From positions 868,001 to 932,000 of the forward strand of contig NZ_JAKLTN010000002.1 of NCBI RefSeq assembly GCF_022012295.1: a DNA stretch of 64,000 nt. Direction: 5' to 3'. Position numbers and translations under genes: made by a program. The stretch is from Dechloromonas hankyongensis (lineage in GTDB: Bacteria; Pseudomonadota; Gammaproteobacteria; Burkholderiales; Rhodocyclaceae). The notes below the pieces were generated by a model, which saw only the letters and a list, made by a program, of their open reading frames with translations, was not told the DNA's origin and searched no databases. This document shows, piece by piece, positions 62,391 to 64,000 of this stretch (positions within the stretch are counted from its first letter, which is position 1; the number at the start of each line of letters is the position of its first letter).

Positions 62391-62416
62391 AAAAGCCGAC
62401 GTCGCCGTCGGCTTTT
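62391..62416. terminator. Rho-independent terminator without an assigned gene
   Basis: AAAAGCCGACG (62391-62401) and CGTCGGCTTTT (62406-62416) form a perfect 11-bp stem with a TCGC loop. No ORF ends just before it on either strand, so it may end a short RNA. Confidence 0.75.
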
Positions 62417-62715
62417 GATCGGGGCTTCCGATCAAGCTGCGATGCGCCCCTTCAGAACCGGCGACCGAGCGTCGAATGCGCCGCCGTCATCCGCGGCGAT
62501 GGCGGCCGCCGCTGTTTTCCGGGCTCTACGAAAGGGCATATCGAAATAGCCAGAAATGCTTTCCCAAGGGCTATCGTTTTCCGCACAATCGATGCACCCG
62601 CCGGATTTAACCGATAACTTGCCAGGGCGGGCGACAAGTACTGGCTAAAGCGTCGCTCGCTCCAACCTCCCCGGGAGCCGGCCACGCCGGACCTACAGGG
62701 GAGAAGGAGCAAGCC
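62417..62715. other. Gene-free stretch before the 60-aa ORF
   Basis: GC-rich, with a CCGGC-CAC-GCCGG hairpin (about 62681-62693) just upstream of the next ribosome binding site. Nothing else is recognised. Confidence 0.45.
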
Positions 62716-62898
62716 ATGGTTCTCACCCTCGAATTGCCGGTCCGCCCGGCCATCCCCGCCATCTTCGCCACTTACGAGCAGCGCTTCGGCGCCCTGCCCT
62801 ACTGGCTGGACGAACTTCATAGCCTTGACGCGCAGGCCCTGCTGCGCCTGGCGCTGCGCCGCGGCGCTCCGCTGGCCCCGGCTGATTTGCCTTACTGA
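62716..62898 (+). CDS. Hypothetical small protein, 60 aa
   Basis: A strong ribosome binding site GGAGAAGGAG lies before the ATG, which argues for a true gene. The product (LELPVRPAIPAIFATYEQRF... ending LAPADLPY) is a small soluble protein with no known domain. It converges on the DUF2325 gene with a hairpin between them. Confidence 0.55.
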   Translation: MVLTLELPVRPAIPAIFATYEQRFGALPYWLDELHSLDAQALLRLALRRGAPLAPADLPY

Positions 62899-62905
62899 TG
62901 GGAAA

Positions 62906-62928
62906 GCACTCCGCACGGAGCGGAGTGC
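62906..62928. terminator. Hairpin between two convergent small genes
   Basis: GCACTCCGC (62906-62914) and GCGGAGTGC (62920-62928) form a perfect 9-bp stem with a 5-nt loop between gene ends at 62898 and 62935. T runs are short on both sides. Confidence 0.6.
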
Positions 62929-62934
62929 CCAGCG

Positions 62935-63216
62935 CTAAACAGCAAGACAGGCCAGCCCGGCGCTCAACTGCCCCAGGCTGCGCTTGCTGAAGACGACCGG
63001 CACCGCCATGTCGTCAGCCGCCCGCCGTATCTTGCGCGCCAGGCCATGATTGATCTGATCGACGACAACGACCACCACCTTGGTATCCACCGGAATGGCC
63101 CGATGGCATTCGCCCGGTTTGCGCCCGCTCCAGTGGTGCACCGGCGCATAGCCCTGCCTAGCCAGGGAGTCGCGAAAGGAATCGACCCGATCTCCACCTA
63201 CGATCAAAGCAGCCAC
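62935..63216 (-). CDS. DUF2325 domain protein, 93 aa
   Basis: A compact Rossmann-like domain: AALIVGGDRVDSFRDSLARQG, HHWSGRKPGE, VVVVVVDQINHGLARKIRRAA and VPVVFSKRSL are the DUF2325 landmarks. The GTG at 63216, with GGAGG six bases upstream, fits the family start better than the upstream ATG at 63303. Function is unknown. Confidence 0.82.
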   Translation of the reverse strand: MAALIVGGDRVDSFRDSLARQGYAPVHHWSGRKPGECHRAIPVDTKVVVVVVDQINHGLARKIRRAADDMAVPVVFSKRSLGQLSAGLACLAV

Positions 63217-63370
63217 GATGCACCTCCATACGGTTCGCTGACCATGCCAATCTAGCCAAGCGTCGGCGCCGACTGAACGAAGGAACTGTTCGGAGCTCAT
63301 CAAGCCGCGGGATATATGCTTCTAGCCTTTCCCGGAAGCCGCCCAACCGTGGACCTGCAAGACCAAGCAG

Positions 63371-63682
63371 TTGAACCGGGCGGAAATCGATTCCCTGCTC
63401 GCCAAGCCGGAACAAGTCGTGGTTCTCGATGTCCGACGTCCCGATGAACTGATTTCCAAAGGCAGCTTCCCGGCTTTCCTGAGCATCCAGACCACCGACG
63501 TCGAAAAATACCTTGCCTACCTTCCGAAGGATCGCATCATCGTCACCGTGTCCAACCGGGCTCACCGCGCCGGTACCGGCGGCGACCTGCTGTCGGGCAA
63601 GGGCTACCAGGTGGCCCGGGCGGCCGGCTCGCTCGACTACGAAGACCAAGGCGGCAAGATCGCCCGCATCCAGCCGCTGTAA
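63371..63682 (+). CDS. Rhodanese-like domain protein, probably N-terminally truncated
   Basis: The visible 103 residues form a rhodanese-like domain (VVVLDVRRPDELISKG, then IIVTVSNRAHRAG). The active-site cysteine position is serine (VSNRAH), so sulfur transfer is unlikely. Only a TTG start without a ribosome binding site is available; the in-frame codons before it, back to a TAG at 63323, read PFPEAAQPWTCKTKQ, which looks like mature secreted protein whose signal peptide has been lost. Could be a pseudogene. Confidence 0.6.
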   Translation: MNRAEIDSLLAKPEQVVVLDVRRPDELISKGSFPAFLSIQTTDVEKYLAYLPKDRIIVTVSNRAHRAGTGGDLLSGKGYQVARAAGSLDYEDQGGKIARIQPL

Positions 63683-63851
63683 CCGAAGACCGCTGCCAAC
63701 TGATAGTGGCAAGCGCCAAGACCGGCTTGGCTGCGCGCTTGTGCAGCCAGGCCGGCTGTACTGAGCGGGCCAAATTTGTCACAGTGCACACCCGACTGAT
63801 GGCCCACCGCACCCTGGCACACGACGGATGGACCGCCCCTGGAGAATCGTC

Positions 63852-64000
63852 TTGTTGAAAAAACTCTGCTGCATCGTCCTTTGCATCGCCCTCAGTGCGC
63901 AGGCTGCCGACCTTGCCCCGCAACCGCAGCACCAGCGCGCCATCCGCGTCAGCACCGCGCTGCTCGGGCATTACCACTACAAGCCGACGCCTGTTGACGA
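63852..64000 (+). CDS. prc: Carboxy-terminal processing protease (Prc/Tsp), 5' part only
   Basis: The frame runs off the window end. It begins at a TTG with GGAG seven bases upstream and encodes a signal peptide (KKLCCIVLCIALSAQA) followed by RAIRVSTALLGHYHYKPTPVD, which matches the N-terminal region of tail-specific proteases before the PDZ and Ser-Lys protease domains. Another S41 protease is the alternative; the catalytic part is outside the window. Confidence 0.6.
   Translation, partial: MLKKLCCIVLCIALSAQAADLAPQPQHQRAIRVSTALLGHYHYKPTPVD

Noticed and set aside
62294-62416. 6S RNA, tmRNA, RNase P RNA or SRP RNA
   Set aside because: None of their conserved core sequences is present in this stretch; only an unknown short RNA remains possible.
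62452-62916. 154-codon minus-strand frame
   Set aside because: It runs antisense through the small gene 62716-62898, whose ribosome binding site is strong.

Overview
The window is a dense, GC-rich chromosomal segment of a betaproteobacterium. Gene order and protein sequences point to Rhodocyclales, with a Dechloromonas/Azonexus-type genome the best guess. Supporting signs are the rpsB-tsf-pyrH-frr-uppS-cdsA-dxr-rseP-bamA-skp-lpxD-fabZ-lpxA-lpxB-rnhB supercluster, the dapC-dapD-pilU-dapE-prmB run, and tig-clpP-clpX-lon-hupB followed by a tRNA-Val. No phage, CRISPR array, rRNA operon or full insertion sequence was seen.

Layout. 1-2366: 3' part of ppc and the PEP synthase regulator ppsR, ended by a strong terminator. 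2445-4171: small envelope genes (a YXWGXW-type lipoprotein, an outer-membrane barrel). 4200-18910: a leftward chain of sixteen genes from rpsB to an rRNA methyltransferase, covering translation, isoprenoid and phospholipid precursors, outer-membrane assembly and lipid A; it starts at a perfect TATAAT box at 19070. 19102-23489: rfbD, map, glnD. 23528-26419: a purine/methylthio salvage cluster (hpt, an unknown methyltransferase, methylthioinosine phosphorylase) and galU. 26529-33546: ligA, zipA and smc, with a 164-nt palindromic MITE-like element between zipA and smc. 33657-35450: guanine deaminase, a hemerythrin and small unknown genes. 35509-41690: lysine/DAP genes with pilU embedded, prmB and a spermidine-synthase-like protein. 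41695-43513: a lipoprotein, pepD and tRNA-His. 43677-49989: the protein quality-control block tig-clpP-clpX-lon, then hupB and tRNA-Val. 50143-52664: an HDOD protein, trmJ and suhB. 52773-63851: a looser accessory region with sulfate genes (cysB, cysA, sbp), a second-type deformylase, small enzymes and gene-poor stretches. 63852-64000: the start of a Prc/Tsp protease.

How the parts work together. The leftward supercluster couples ribosome components to envelope building: LpxA/LpxD/LpxB with FabZ make lipid A precursors, Dxr/UppS/CdsA make lipid carriers and phospholipid precursors, and RseP/BamA/Skp monitor and build the outer membrane. Trigger factor, ClpXP and Lon form a folding and degradation block, with a candidate sigma-32 promoter ahead of lon. 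In the sulfur region CysB, CysA and Sbp share a neighbourhood, but no permease genes are present.

Most interesting observations: a perfect boxA (GCTCTTTAA) sitting where the ribosome binding site of suhB should be; a 25-nt motif occurring three times with identical spacing around sbp, once without a downstream gene; an upstream small ORF plus a perfect 12-bp inverted repeat around the galU start; the 164-nt palindromic element between smc and zipA; TAG-rich short repeats that supply the stop codons of glnD, the phosphorylase and dapE; and two inverted copies of a composite DnaA-box motif flanking a gene-poor region. All are read by eye from the sequence; no database search was run.
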